Positions 25,011 through 36,900 of a stretch of DNA of 64,000 nucleotides are shown here, one piece after another. Both the position numbers and the translations under genes were made by a program. A model generated the notes under the pieces. That model saw only the letters and a program-made list of their open reading frames with translations, made no database searches and was not told where the DNA came from. This DNA comes from Clytia hemisphaerica (Eukaryota; Cnidaria; Hydrozoa; Leptothecata; Clytiidae), in contig CACVBU010000702.1 in NCBI GenBank assembly GCA_902728285.1, forward strand, positions 631,499-695,498, read 5' to 3'. The stretch's first letter is position 1. Each line of letters begins with the position of its first letter.

Positions 25011-26002
25011 CTTTTTAATAGACCTACACAACTTTTTTGTTCAGAATGAAATTCTCCATCCAACCATGGAGGTAATAAGAAATAGATGGAGAATCAACTC
25101 CTTTTGCTTTATTGTGCATAATCATCGAAGCAAACGGCTCCTTGGTTGCAATGGGAAAAAGTGATCAACTTTATGTTCACTCATGGGATATGGGAATATT
25201 TAAGTTCATAAAAAACTGAGTAAAAAGATGTTGGATTTTTAACAACTCTATTGTGAGATAATAGCTTTGTTGATCAAAATAAGAAAAAGCTTGCCGTAAC
25301 AAGCACAAAATCCTATATTTAAGGGTCCCCTCTCATAAAATCATCGATAAATTTCAAAAAGAATTTTATTTTAGGATCAGGTAACCTTTTAATTAATCAT
25401 CCATCAGAATTTGAAAGCCCCCTACCTTTTAGACGTAAAGATTTATAATGAAGAAATTTTCAAGGAAAATTTGCTGAAACTCTCAAAATTAGCACAGTGT
25501 TCGCCCAAAAATACATCGATATGAAATCACAGAACTATTGTAACCTTACTTTGAGAAAATTATTTTTGTATCGCCTTTGAACAAGAACTTTTTGCATAAT
25601 ATGTTTATTTCAACCAGGATAACAGTCTCACCTTCGGATATTTTTGCTTCCAATGATGGTACATCAAGGAAAAGCCGCTTTGAATAGATTTGTAAAAGAT
25701 CTGAACGACCATTTAGGTCATTACCGAGACGTTTTCTCTCCATCTATATCTTTATTACCTTCATGATCCAACGATATATAACACTTGATAAATTTACAAA
25801 TTTTAAATCTTGCCTTTAAAATGCTGACGTCATCAGTCACGTGACATTCTTAGCGGTTACTGTTTGAAATTTTTTTCCTAATGTTACGGAGGTCATCTGT
25901 CCCAAGTTTCATGCTTTTATCACCAACTGAAGTATTTTTATGATTTCATATGCTATCAGACCTCACTACAAGAACAATTTTATAAAACGCGTACATTAAA
26001 TG

Positions 26003-27215
26003 GCTCCAAAAACGTAGGTGGCCCCCAAAACGTAGGTCGTTATTAAAATGAGGATGTTATGATTATTAAAATTATCGTTATTCTTAAAAATGAGTATGTT
26101 TTTGATGGTTTAAGACACATTCAGAATAACAAATTTGCCTATATGAAGGAAATATTAAAGCACCAAAATTAAATAAAAACTCACTGTAGCTCCTTCGATA
26201 TTAAAAATAAGTAATAGCTATCACACGGTACTGAGTACAATATGGGATATATTTTTCGAGTTCAGATTTTTTGTCATTCATATTTTCCGAGCCTTTAGGC
26301 AATGAAAATATAGAAAACTCTGAACGAGAAAAACATATCCTATATTGTACGAGTAAAAGTGTGATAACTGGTTTATCTTCGACATGAAAAATATCAACAA
26401 ACTTTCCTCTCTTCATTGGTGTCTCTTCTTCTTTCTTTTGTTTTTCTCTTCCAATATTTTTTTCTTTTACTTTTATTTGAATGAAATCAACATCAAAACA
26501 TTCGAAAAAAGAATCGAATGGTCATTAAAAAGATCAAGAAATTCATTTCATACACTCTTTTGATAAGTTGTTGTGTATTGGAAGCGAAGAGGAAACCTTT
26601 ATTGTACAAATTGTACAAAATATGATCTCTCGCTTACCAGACCCCTTTTTTGAACGCGGTCTTGTATTTGTATTTATATGAAATACAGCATTTATGTACG
26701 CGTTTTTAGCCAATCAGATTGCTCATATTTTTCATGTTGATGATAGGTCATGAAAATGGGATATAGGAAACTTTCTACGCCTAATACCTCTCAGAAAATG
26801 CAGATGCATCTGTGACTTGAGAAGATGAGTGAAAGATAAAGCATCTTAAAGGTCAACCAGTGTTTGGGGCCCTAGAACCAGCATTGATGAAACTGAAATT
26901 TCTAAAAATGGCAATGTTTATAACAAAAAATCAAATTTTTCACGAATGGAACTATTTTCAAAAGAAAATGGTTTTCAGAAACTTAATCAAGACGTCGTTA
27001 AATCAAAATTGTTATTTTGAAAATTTTTAAATTTTCAGTCAGGACTTTGCATCATCGAAAATCCTGAAATATTTTATAAAAATCATAAATTTTACATCCA
27101 TTGGGTTGTAAATTTAAGGGAAAACAAAAATATGTCCGTACTCCCCCCGCCCTTTTACCACTGAGCTTAATAATTTGATTTTAACTAGACCTACGTTTTG
27201 AGGGCCCAAAACCTG
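26003..27215. repeat. 1.2-kb element with imperfect terminal inverted repeats
   Basis: The segment GGCCCCCAAAACGTAGGTC near 26020-26038 recurs inverted near 27187-27208 (GACCTACGTTTTGAGGGCC), with weaker similarity extending on both sides into TTAAAAT. The interior is non-coding and encloses the foldback element at 26214-26371. No clear target duplication was found. Confidence 0.45.
26214..26371. repeat. Foldback (hairpin) element, about 158 bp
   Basis: The two arms, from GCTATCACAC (26217) to GTGTGATAAC (26369), pair over most of their length through TACAATAT and GAGTTCAGA/TCTGAACG blocks. The loop region contains CCGAGCCTTTAGG. A related architecture occurs at 39026-39173. Confidence 0.65.
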
Positions 27216-27681
27216 CATTCTAAAAAGCAGGGATCCGGGGGCACTCAAAAACGACCGTACGCGCGGCCCCAAATAAGACTTTTAAAATCGGACTCTTAAA
27301 GTGCTCGAACATTTTTTACCATTTTTAGGCAAAATATGGTGAGATTTTCCAAATTTAGAGTTAATTTTTTTCTTCTCATATTTGCTCATTTCGACCATTA
27401 CAGTGCAATTTGGGAAGCTTGGAAAAGGGACCCTTAAGGGCCGCACGTACGGTAGGTCTTTAACCTTGATTGCCCCCCCCCCCTCTGGAAAAAAGGAAAC
27501 GAAATCGAAAGCAAAAACCAAGAATTACAAAAGAGTTGAAAAGATTTAATCCTGTTTACAAAGTACCAAGCTTTAAAAATCTTATTCTAATTTTTTTACA
27601 AATCAATAAGTGAACGCACTAAAAATAGAATAGATCCACGAACCTTAATTTAAAGTAAGTTTACTAAATCTTACTTTGTAG

Positions 27682-28228
27682 AGGCAACTTGTATCATGTG
27701 AAGAACCAACATCATTCGTCAACAAATTTGAAGAATTCAAAGATTTGGACGTTGCATGGGGAAAGTCTGTCATGGTGAGTGACATCAACAAGCCTCTCAC
27801 TGAATCATTTCGATTTCTGGATGAAAGAATTGTTGAACGTTTCAAAAGTCACTACGAATCAAAGATAGCAGTACAACTAAATAACTTACCACCACCCACT
27901 TTATCAAGCGATATGATCAACAAGAAAGCAAGTGCTATCACAGAAAAAGAAGAAGAAGTTTTGGTTAGTTCTCTCACAGATGTTTTGGATACCATCGCAC
28001 TACCAAATAATCGACCGACCCGACTCTTACAAGACTATCGCGGATCTTCATTCTCTATTCCTGGCTACATCAAGTTTGTCTGCTCAGATGGTCAATACAA
28101 GAAGATCTATGAGAACTTGATCGGAAGCCCAAGGAAGGATTACAGAGTTACGATAATTGTCGACGTATCGCAATCAATGGCTGGCATGGCAGAAATCGGC
28201 GCAACTTCAATCATCATATCATTAGCTG
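27682..28228 (+). CDS. Giant AAA/VWA protein, exon 2 (start of VWA2)
   Basis: The acceptor TTTGTAG|AGG keeps phase 0 with exon 1. The donor is GCTG|GTAGG at 28229, phase 1. The 182 codons link VWA1 to VWA2 and contain the second MIDAS, DVSQSM (Asp codon 28162-28164), after a hydrophobic strand VTIIV. The tract RYKKIYENLIGSP-like region before it is unassigned. Splicing to 28477 restores the open frame through the helix after the MIDAS, which supports both sites. Reading through the donor gives a stop at 28264. Confidence 0.82.
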
Positions 28229-28476
28229 GTAGGTTACAATACTTACTTTTTGTTCTAAGCTTATGATGTTTTGCTTTTTGTATGTCCAAGCGGATCAAAT
28301 TATTTATCTTGGCGCCCTTTTTCCTATATCAAGCTCAAAAATGTCTCTTTAAATTTTAAATTCTTCTTTCGTTAAAGGCTCCTTAATCCTTACCTGTTTT
28401 GAAAAGATGTTTTTAATAGGCGGTTATTATTGATGCATTAAGTTAATTTAAATTTAATATATTTATGTATTCACAG
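28229..28476 (+). other. Intron 2 of the giant AAA/VWA gene
   Basis: 248 bases, GTAGGT...TTCACAG, phase 1, interrupting VWA2 just after its MIDAS helix. The joined codon is G|CC, giving a run of alanines that fits the helix. No repeat is apparent. Confidence 0.8.
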
Positions 28477-29765
28477 CCGCTCTGCAAAACATCAACGTCT
28501 TGTTCAGCATAATCACCTCCGGATCCGTAACGAAGCTGGTCAAAGATTTCAATGATGAATGGGACAACAAAACCAAAGCCAAGCTGTATGACGCTCTAAC
28601 CTTCGATCAAGATGAAACCAATCTATCGGACAGCATTTTCTATGCTACGCAGCTCATTACTGATGGAGCAAGCTCAAAAGTCGGCAAAACTATCATCGTG
28701 CTGACAGATGGTTATCCTTCTGCTCCTAAAAAGCTTCAAACAAGTCTCTACCACGCTGAAAGTATGAATGTGCAAACACTAGCTATTGGAATTGGATATT
28801 TCACTGAAGGAATCTTCGAATATTTTCCTTATTTCGTCCTTGCTGATGACCCGAAGCTTCTACCAGGTGCTTTGCAAAGCTTCTATCTCGGTGAACAAAA
28901 ATTGGAGGGACTAGCAAGTGCAGCTGGTCGTGTCGTAACAGAAAAAGTGCTGTACAACGAGAAACAACTTGCCAATATGGATGAAGCATGGGACTTGGAG
29001 ATGGATAAGATCTATCTTGAGGAGTACGAAAAATCGAAAAGGGATTTGACACTTAGAGTGTTTAGTGTTGTTCAAGCAGCGACAAAACTCAAGATAAGAC
29101 TTTGCTTTGTGCTCGACACAACAGGATCGATGGGTGGTTATATCGAGATGGCAAAGAACAAAATTCAGGTGATCACTGAAAATATCAAAAAACGAATCTT
29201 TGATGAGTCCAAGAGAGATGCTGATCTTCAAATCGGTTTTATCGGTTATAAGGTTCGAGGTCAAGTTGGACATCTCGACAAGATCCCATTTACCTCAGAT
29301 CTTGCAGCTTTGCAGAGTTTCATTAACAGTCAAAGGGCCAGTGGTGGAAGCTGGGACACTGGCTATGAAGATAAGGAGGATGCATTATTAGGAGCACTTG
29401 AGTTCAAATGGAGTGAATGGGAAGGTCCTAAAGAAGATGGGCGTGAAGATGGTACTGTGAAATTCCTGGTATTAATTGCAGACTATCCTGATCGTGGAAC
29501 TGTTGGTACAATGTTTCAAACGGTGCAAAAATACGCACTTAAAAACATATATTTTCTTTTCGTTACCATTTTACCCGGCGGAACGGACATATTACAGAAG
29601 GAGAGAGGCGAAATGAGACAGGCATATCAATCAACTGCAAAGTCAAAAATCAAGGACAAAGGCTTCATGGAAATCAACATGAACGATATTGGGAATGATA
29701 CGAATCAATTATCTGAAAAAATTGTGGATAAAGTCAATGAAGTTGTGATGGTTAATTTCATGTGA
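28477..29765 (+). CDS. Giant AAA/VWA protein, last exon (rest of VWA2, then VWA3)
   Basis: The acceptor TTCACAG|CC completes a phase-1 codon. The first half finishes VWA2: TNLSD near 28620 as the MIDAS threonine and VLTDGYP near 28701 as the last aspartate. A third VWA follows from about 29085: MIDAS DTTGSMGG (Asp codon 29115-29117), then GFIGYK, a PFTSD segment and GGSWDTGYED. That order of motifs is typical of the VWA of alpha-kinase-linked vwkA-type proteins, but no kinase domain follows. The TGA at 29763-29765 ends the chain at VNFM. With the upstream exons the visible protein is about 8,340 residues, against roughly 5,600 for human midasin. Confidence 0.85.
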
Positions 29766-31550
29766 AAAGGTTTGTATAAATCGATTTTTTTCATCTTATC
29801 TGTCTTATCTTCTTGCTATCTAATTCAAATTCTACTAAAGTTTCGTTTCCACTAAACATTATTTGGAAAAAGAGTTTTACTATGGCTAAGATGAGTATAT
29901 AAAACTTTTAACGTCATCATTCAAATCGCAATAGTCTGCAGCACTAATTTAAATGTCCTCACTGTATTTCTTTTTTGATGAAAAAAAACTCATTGTTCTT
30001 CTTCTTCTTTAGATCAAGCAGCCGGTTTGGTTACAGAATTATCAGTTGGTTGAACAAAATCAAAATCTTATATTAATATGTTTTAGAGTAAAAAAATTTT
30101 TATAGCTAGTTTATTGTTTGAACGTAGTCTTTCTTTTTTGACTTACCATTCGACAGATTCAGGTCATTTTTACGCACACTGCTTTAATTTTTACTACAGC
30201 TCAGCGTCCACTGCGTCATTTACAACCTTTGTAGGTAGAAAAAAAATAGAAAGATATTTCCAGAAATATTTTTATTTACAACTTTCTGAGTTTCAGAGAC
30301 AAGACTATTTGGTTGTTGAACTAGGTGTGATTTAGGATTTTCGATTACTGTAGTTAATTTATGTGATTTTGTTAGCATTTTACATTTCTCAATTTTATAT
30401 CATCATCGTCTTTTTAACTACAATCTCCACCGTAATATTTGGCACTAAAGGGGTATTCCCTCAAATTTGAAAACTTCCAGTGATTATTAAGTGCTTTAAA
30501 GTACGGTAGGTGAGTTTTAACACGAGACTTAACACTCAGAATCTAAAGGCTCAAAAATGTTCCAATAAGGCTTAAAACATAGCCTGGAAGCCACAAATGG
30601 AAAAAAATACAATTCTCTCCCGATCTTTAAATTCTGAAAAACGTTAAAATACCCAAAAGTGCCAATATTTCGGCACCGATTGTAGATGATATTATTGATT
30701 TTTCTTTTTTGTACAAAGGTTTTTCTAATTGGCTTAGACAAGTTACTTCTTTTTTCAATATATTATGTTGTAATATTTTCAGTGTATTTTTTTAAAAGTG
30801 TATCCTTTTAATATTTTCATTTCAAATTTGTTAAAATCATTTCGATACAAATAACGAACACAAGAATGGATAGATGTGCATGGTGAAGCCAGTGTATCAG
30901 ACAATGTGTCACTTACTAACGAATATACGCTAATACCTTAACGTCAACTTGGACAACGCTGGATGTAGCAGAAATCAGTGATTTCAATTCCTTCGAACTA
31001 TAATTGCATTGGCAGGAAGAAAGGTATAACTAAGTTTTTAAACACTGAATTTGATTTTATGACTTGATGTTTTAAACGGGAACACGTCCATTTCTGCCGC
31101 TACTTTTTTCATTTGAACATACAAATATAAAAACGAATTTTACCTTTTTTTCATCACAATAAATAAAAGATAAAATTGATATAGAAGAAAATGAAGACTT
31201 TTGCGATGAAAAGACGCAAAGAACTCCAACTTTAACGTCTTTATTTCTCGGCTTTCTGTTTCAAATCAAAATCTCCGAAAGCAGTCATGACTTTTTTGTG
31301 TCATTAATGAAATAATTTCTCCAAAGAAATCTACTTGTTGTATGCATTGTAATCACCAACTGAGTATCCCTTTTCCAATTTGCTTTTAGGGTTGACAAAT
31401 CGTCCATGAAAGATGTCAAGATTGAACCACGTTTAGCAAATCCTGATTTGATGGAATGGCACCGTATAAAAACAAGTTCTGATAATTTTTAAAAAGAGCA
31501 CTTTTTTATCTTAAATACTATTTCCTTCGACTATCGTCTTAATACTAGTA
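29766..31550. other. Downstream region of the giant gene, no gene seen
   Basis: AT-rich sequence with short unsupported open frames only. A possible 3' UTR acceptor TTCTTTAG lies at about 30013, but no convincing poly(A) signal was identified. Confidence 0.5.
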
Positions 31551-31897
31551 ACCCTGGCCCGGGGGGTGCACTTAGGCAAAAATGGGTGCTGGGTGGGTAT
31601 GTGCAGACGGTAAGGTTCGTTTTTTTCACCCTTCATCAAAGTCTCTCTAAGGATTGCAAAAGTCCCTCTAGTGGTCGAAAAATTCACGATTTTTAGGATT
31701 TTTTTTAGGATTTTTTTCTGTCAGACTTGCAATTTATCAGTCCCAAACACACCCTTGCAGTATTTTCAGCTTAAAGAAGATCTCTATCAAAAGTTCACCC
31801 TTAGAGTGCATTTCGAGGGTCTCGAAAATAACCTACCCTTAATGGCGGCACATGCCGTGGGTCGGACCATATGAGTGCCACCCTGGCTAGTAGCGTT
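31551..31897. repeat. GGGGGGTG-ended dispersed repeat, copy 1
   Basis: It starts CCCGGGGGGTGCACTTAGG, then GGGTATGTGCAGACGGTAAGG. The same block occurs inverted at 58368-58436, and a related longer element with GC-rich ends lies at 40295-40620. It ends near GAGTGCCACCCTGGC. No protein-coding content. Confidence 0.6.
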
Positions 31898-31945
31898 TTA
31901 TGCTTTCGTTGTAGCAGTTAGAATTTAGTGTCTTTACCCGTCTTT

Positions 31946-32145
31946 CCCAGCCGGCACACCACGTTTTCAAAACGTTTTTTTTAGGTTTAAATTACGTTGT
32001 GAAAAAACGCGTTGCCAAAAAACGTTTTAAAAACGTTTTTTTGACGTTGTGAAAAAACGTTGTAAAGTGCGACAAATACAACCTGAAAAAAACGTTTTCC
32101 AAACGTTGGGAGAAACGTTTTTTAAACGTTTTTTTGCCGGCTGGG
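31946..32145. mobile_element. 200-bp MITE with CCCAGCCGGCA ends and AACGTT core
   Basis: Perfect 11-bp terminal inverted repeats CCCAGCCGGCA (31946-31956) and TGCCGGCTGGG (32135-32145). The interior is built almost wholly from AAAACGTTTT-like palindromic words. No target duplication could be assigned. Confidence 0.75.
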
Positions 32146-33169
32146 TTGAGCCTGGTTTGGAAATGTAAATCTTACTGGGCATTAGCTAATGACATCACTA
32201 AGGGAAAATGGTTGATTTTGAGGGTCCTAAAAAATGAAATCATACAAACGACCTCTACTTTCGATTATCTTTCAGATGAATGACCTAGAATTCTTTTAAA
32301 ATCTTATTTGCAGGGACTTGTGTTGTTTATTGACCGACTGAACAAAAAAACTAGAAACTCGAATCAACTGCGGTTTTTTCCTGAAGGTTTTCTACCAAGG
32401 TTTGGACAGTTTTCGAGCTACTTCTATCAGACCATGAACATATAAACGACTGGACATCCATCTCCTTTGTCTTTTTGAAGATAACACAGCTAGCTTCGTT
32501 GCCGCCTCGTTAAAAGCATAAAATGAAACAATAGATTTTGATGATATATCACTTGGGAATACCTTGCTAACAACATCAAAACTTCGATAAAAGTCTCTGT
32601 TGTTCTACTCCTCTCAAGTCTTTTATCTACATCTTAACAAAATAACGGAGGCAAAATCATCGTCAGCTTGTCAAAACTCCGACTAATATTTCAAAATTTT
32701 GACTTAAAAGTGTGTAATAATTTTAGAGAGTGTCACATTCTAATTTCGATATTCTTATTACACAGGCTCTCAACTTTGGCAAGTTATTTTTTTCAAGTCA
32801 TAAAAAAAATTATTGGAGTGACAAAAGGGATTCAAAAGTATACAGTATGTGGCCCCCAAAACGGCGATCAAATTTAAAATTTCTCTCAAATCTAGAGGAA
32901 AAGACGTTTTACAAAAAAAGAACTTATTTTTCAAAATTTTAAATTTCAACAATATTTTTCAATCGCTTAAAGATTGGTAGCTTTTTTCTAATGACCCCCA
33001 TAACGGAGCTTTGCAATTTAAGCGATTTCTCGAGATATCTTTAAGATATTAATACAAAATTTTGACCATAGTTTTGAAATGTGATTTAAAGGGTTTTGGG
33101 CACAAATTTGTTTGATAAAATTTTACATATATAAGTAATCTTCTGTTTTAATAGGTCAAATTAGAGTAT
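32146..33169. other. No gene seen
   Basis: AT-rich intergenic sequence. A GTGGCCCCCAAAACG word at about 32848 matches the termini of the element at 26003-27215 and may be a fragment of it. Confidence 0.4.
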
Positions 33170-33218
33170 TTTTATATCTATATGGACTTTCATTTTTCTG
33201 GTATGCAAGAGGTCAATT

Positions 33219-35024
33219 TTAAAGGAATTCACTCATCTTTTTTTTGATCATATATCCAGATAATGATTGTAGATCGATTTTAGTATGTAATATTAGCTGG
33301 TTCCAGTTTAAAAGAGATTGGTACTTACCTAATGTTTTGGCTTTTGGGCGCTCCGGAAGTTTCAGTTCGTTATTTCTAGTAAGAAAATTATGAGACAGAG
33401 TTTTGAAGTTTAAAATGTTCGTAACAGCTTCAGGAGAGAGATTAGTGAGAGTTTGATGTACGAGTCGGATATTGAACTTTATTACAGTATGTGGCAAAGT
33501 TGGAATATCCAGGTTAATGAAAAGAGGAGCAGATTCTGCATTAAAATCTGAAAAAGTCAAGACGCGCATGCATCTTTTTTGAAGTTTGCCTATTCTAGAG
33601 TTTTGAGTGAGACTTTGCCCCCATACAATTATTGCGTATGACAAATGAGAGTGGAAAATAACATAGTATAAGGTTTTAAGAATGGTCTGTGGAACAAAGC
33701 GACACAGTTTGGATAAAATGCCACTCGACCTTCTAAGTTTTGCGGATAAATGATCAAAATGGAAATTCCACGCTAGACATTCATCGAGAAAAAGACCAAG
33801 ATATTTGCCACATTTCGAAAATTTCAAGACATGCCCATCAAGATTGAGATTTATGGTATATGGTACAGGTTTATTTTTACTTCTAAACAGGATAACCTCA
33901 GTTTTTGTAGTATTAAGAAAGATTTTGTTGGCACGAAGCCAAGAAGAGAGTCTGATTAAGTCAGAATTCACTTTCGTCTCAAGTGAATTTAGATTCGAAT
34001 CGGAAGAGAGAAGACAGGTGTCATCAGCAAAGAGGTTTGTTTCGCTATTCAGAATGGCTTCAGGAATGTCATTTATATATATTAGAAAAAGTAGAGGCTC
34101 TAGGACAGAGCCCTGGGAGACTCCGTGTCTGATAGATCGTTTTGAGGAATCATGCCCAGAAATTGAAACATATTGTTTCCTCTCAGTCAGGTAAGATCGA
34201 AACCAGAGGTTCGCAACGCCACGTATGCCATAGTGATGAAGTTTTGATAGAAGAATTTCATGATCTACTGTATCGAAAACTTTTTGAAGATCAATGAATA
34301 CCCCGCAAGAAGACAACCCTTTTTCAATACTCTCGGGTACCTAGTAGCCCCCCCCCCGCTAATTAATTTTTCGAAAATTTTCCACCCAGGACATACTTAT
34401 TCCAACCCCCCCCCGCTTATTAATTTTTGGGAAAATGATTTTGAAAGTTCCCTCTTTTGTCCTAATTCAGCTGTATTAGCCTCTTTTTCAATACTCTCGG
34501 GTACCTAATAGAGAAGCCCCCCCCCCCCCCCGCTAAGTAATTTTTCGAAAATTTTCCACCCAGGACATTCTTATTCCAACCCCCCCCCCGCCCTTATTAA
34601 CTTTTGGGAAGATGGTTTTGGAAGTTCCCTCTTTTGTCCTAATTCAGCTGTATTAGCCTCTATTGTATTAGCCTCTATTTCAAAAAATTTCCACCCAGGA
34701 CATTTTTATTTCAACCCCCCCGCAGTTTTGAGAATTTTTCCAACCACCCCCCCCCCCGCTTATTCTAATCCCCCCGGCTATTACTATTAGGTACCCGAGA
34801 GTATTTGACCGAATTTTCTCTGTTAGATTTATTAATGATAATGCGTGAGAAGTAGAGTGTTTATTACGGAATCCAAATTTGTTTTTGAAGATGCTGTTGT
34901 TAATGTTAGGAAAATTTACAACTCTGGATTTAATTAATTTTTCAAATATTTTATCAATATTAGATAGGAGTGAAATTGGTCTAAAGTTGTTAGGATCGTA
35001 TGGGGAACCTTTATTTTTATACAC
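33219..35024 (-). pseudogene. Reverse transcriptase of the non-LTR element, split by an insertion
   Basis: The N-terminal half (35024 to about 34810) has FRPISLLSNIDKIFEKLI and FGFRNKHSTSHAL. The C-terminal half (34316-33219) has CGVFIDLQKVFDTVDH, GVSQGSVLEPLLFL with two changes from the usual PQGSVLGP, and the catalytic FADDTCLL. It ends with a thumb/C-terminal domain typical of CR1/L2. A 480-bp element separates the halves exactly between LTEKIR and the SCGVFID motif, so no full polymerase could be made. Confidence 0.85.
34325..34808. mobile_element. C-run-rich MITE inserted in the reverse transcriptase
   Basis: The ends are inverted copies of AATACTCTCGGGTACCTA (34326-34344 and 34788-34806). 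A third, internal copy at about 34488 marks a partial tandem duplication of the left half: the block from the terminal repeat through CCACCCAGGACAT and TTCCCTCTTTTGTCC occurs twice and part of it three times. Long C homopolymers (8-15) follow each copy. No clear target duplication. Confidence 0.75.
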
Positions 35025-35808
35025 GGGTATTACTTTTGCTACTTTAAGAGTTGTTATGAACTTGCCTGTCTGTATTGATAAATTGAAAATTTTAGCAAGG
35101 AGTTAAGAACCGATTTTAAGATTTTTGGTGGGATGCTGAATGGTCCATTTGCCTTAGGTTTAAGAGTATTGATAATTTTTACGATTTCCTCAGCTTGTAT
35201 CTCCTCGAAAAACAGAGAATTTATTGGTGAATTTACAAGAGTTTGATGAAAGTTCGCTTCCTCATTATTAACATTTATAGTTTGACGTATGTTATCGGCT
35301 ATTGAAGTAAAATATTTATTCAATTCCTCGCTTGTTACTTTAGGATCAGATGTTACTTGTCCGTCAATATTTAGAGATATTGTTGTGCTACTACGGCATT
35401 TTTTACTTTCGATCAATTCATATACGCATTTCAAGATATTTTTACTGTTCTTTATATTTGTTTGAAAGTACTTTTTATAATGGTTATTCTCACTTCTTCT
35501 AAAGAGCTTAACAATTTGATTTCTGTAGAACTTATATCTGATGTGGAGTTGGTGTTTAATGGTATTGTCCTTCTCTCGCGTGTAAGCCTTTAAGAGTTGA
35601 TCTCGTTTAGCAATAGAGGTTTTAATGCCTTTAGTTATCCAAGATTTAGCTCCCTTTTTAATTTGCTTATTAGTGAGTTTTTGCAGAGGTGCGTGTATAT
35701 CTATTAGGGTATTCATTCGATCAAAAAAGAAGATCTAGATTATCCGAGTCAGAATGCAAGATGTCATTCCAGTCTACTCTGTAAAAGGATTCTTTGAATT
35801 CATTGTTA

Positions 35809-36470
35809 TCAAAATTTTTTACATCTCCTGTAATATTTCGTTTCCTTGCTGGAGTTAAAATGAAAATTCTCAAATATCAGAAATTGAGGCAAGTGGTCAG
35901 AAATACCTGAAAGAAGATTTCCTGTTAAAGGTTTGTATTTAGAAGGAGCGAAGAAAATGTTATCAATGAGCGTCCTTGACCTATCAGTGATTCTGATAGG
36001 TAGAGAAATACTAAGTAAAAGAAAAAAGGATTCAAGAGAGTCTACAAAATTATTTACATGTGGAGAGGTACCACATTTTAGCAAGTTGATATTAAAATCA
36101 CCCATAAGTACAAGGCACTTATTTTCCTTGTTAGCTTTTTGTAAGAAGGGAATGGAGAAGTCGTTTGTAAAAGTTTCGGTTTTCATCGTTGGATGTTTAT
36201 AGATACATCCAACAATTACATTTTCTTGCTTCTCAAACAAGAGTTCGCAAAAAGTAGATTCAAGCTCCTTTTCTGAGTTGAGAAGATTAGAAAGTTCTTT
36301 TCTAGGTTTGGATTTTAGCTTGTCGGAAATGAAGAGGGCAGTGCTGCCGGTACTAGCCTTTGTATTAGTAAAGAATAATTTATAGCCATCTATCTCAAGC
36401 CTGTGTGGGATAGACGGAAATTCGTAAGACTTTGAATTCGTGATTTAATGTTTCTAAGAGGTTATTATAC
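35809..36470 (-). pseudogene. Endonuclease domain fragment of the non-LTR element
   Basis: Minus-strand frames around 36420-36240 and 36240-35809 contain FFTNTKASTGSTALFI, VGCIYKHP, the catalytic GDFNINLL and the terminal SDHLPQ motif of APE-type retrotransposon endonucleases. Such enzymes nick the target for reverse transcription. A frame change precedes the next segment (35716-35054), which is the linker to the polymerase. Confidence 0.8.
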
Positions 36471-36900
36471 TCATCAAAATGTTTTGGTAAAGAGCAGATA
36501 TTTAAGTGAAGAAAAGAGAGGTGTGAAGATGTATTAGAAAAAGCAAAGTTAAAGTCGTCACAATCTAGATACCTACAATCAATAGTGTTTAAATTGTACT
36601 CTGAATTAGTTTCTCGAATTTCTTCTATAGTTGTTAGATCAGAAAAAAAGGATGAAAATGGTTGAACCTGAAACTTTCGTCATTGATATCGTGACAAATA
36701 CTGAAAGGGAAAAGATTGCAATTGCAGTTTACGCACACGCTAACTTGCGGTGGCTTAATCGTGAAAGGTAAATTGCAATGACCATTTCTGGCATAAGTCA
36801 CAAAAGAAAGAAAGAGCTCCTTGAGTTGCAGTGAGTTGAACCCTCGCATACCGTGCAAATGTCCTAGATATGAAGTTTTGCAAATGTTTTGAATTTTTCG

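Larger units (their letters stand above)
23198..27681 (+). other. Intron 1 of the giant AAA/VWA gene
   Basis: Donor GAG|GTTAGA and acceptor TTTGTAG|AGG join two phase-0 frames, and the downstream frame stays open from the acceptor through VWA2. The intron is 4,484 bases. I see no coding exon in it. It holds a MITE with target duplications (23605-24402), a SINE-like tRNA-derived unit (about 24878-25010), a 1.2-kb imperfect inverted-repeat element (about 26003-27215) and, inside that, a foldback element (26214-26371). The stretch 25010-26000 shows nothing I recognise. Confidence 0.75.
33170..36900 (-). mobile_element. Decayed CR1/L2-like non-LTR retrotransposon
   Basis: Read on the minus strand, this holds an apurinic-type endonuclease then a reverse transcriptase in the order usual for ORF2 of CR1/L2-type elements. 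The coding is spread over at least three frames and broken by an insertion at about 34325-34808, so the copy is dead. The upstream end near 36.6-36.9 kb has a Cys-containing segment (CVNCNCN) often seen before the endonuclease. The exact ends, target duplications and 3' tail were not identified. Confidence 0.8.
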
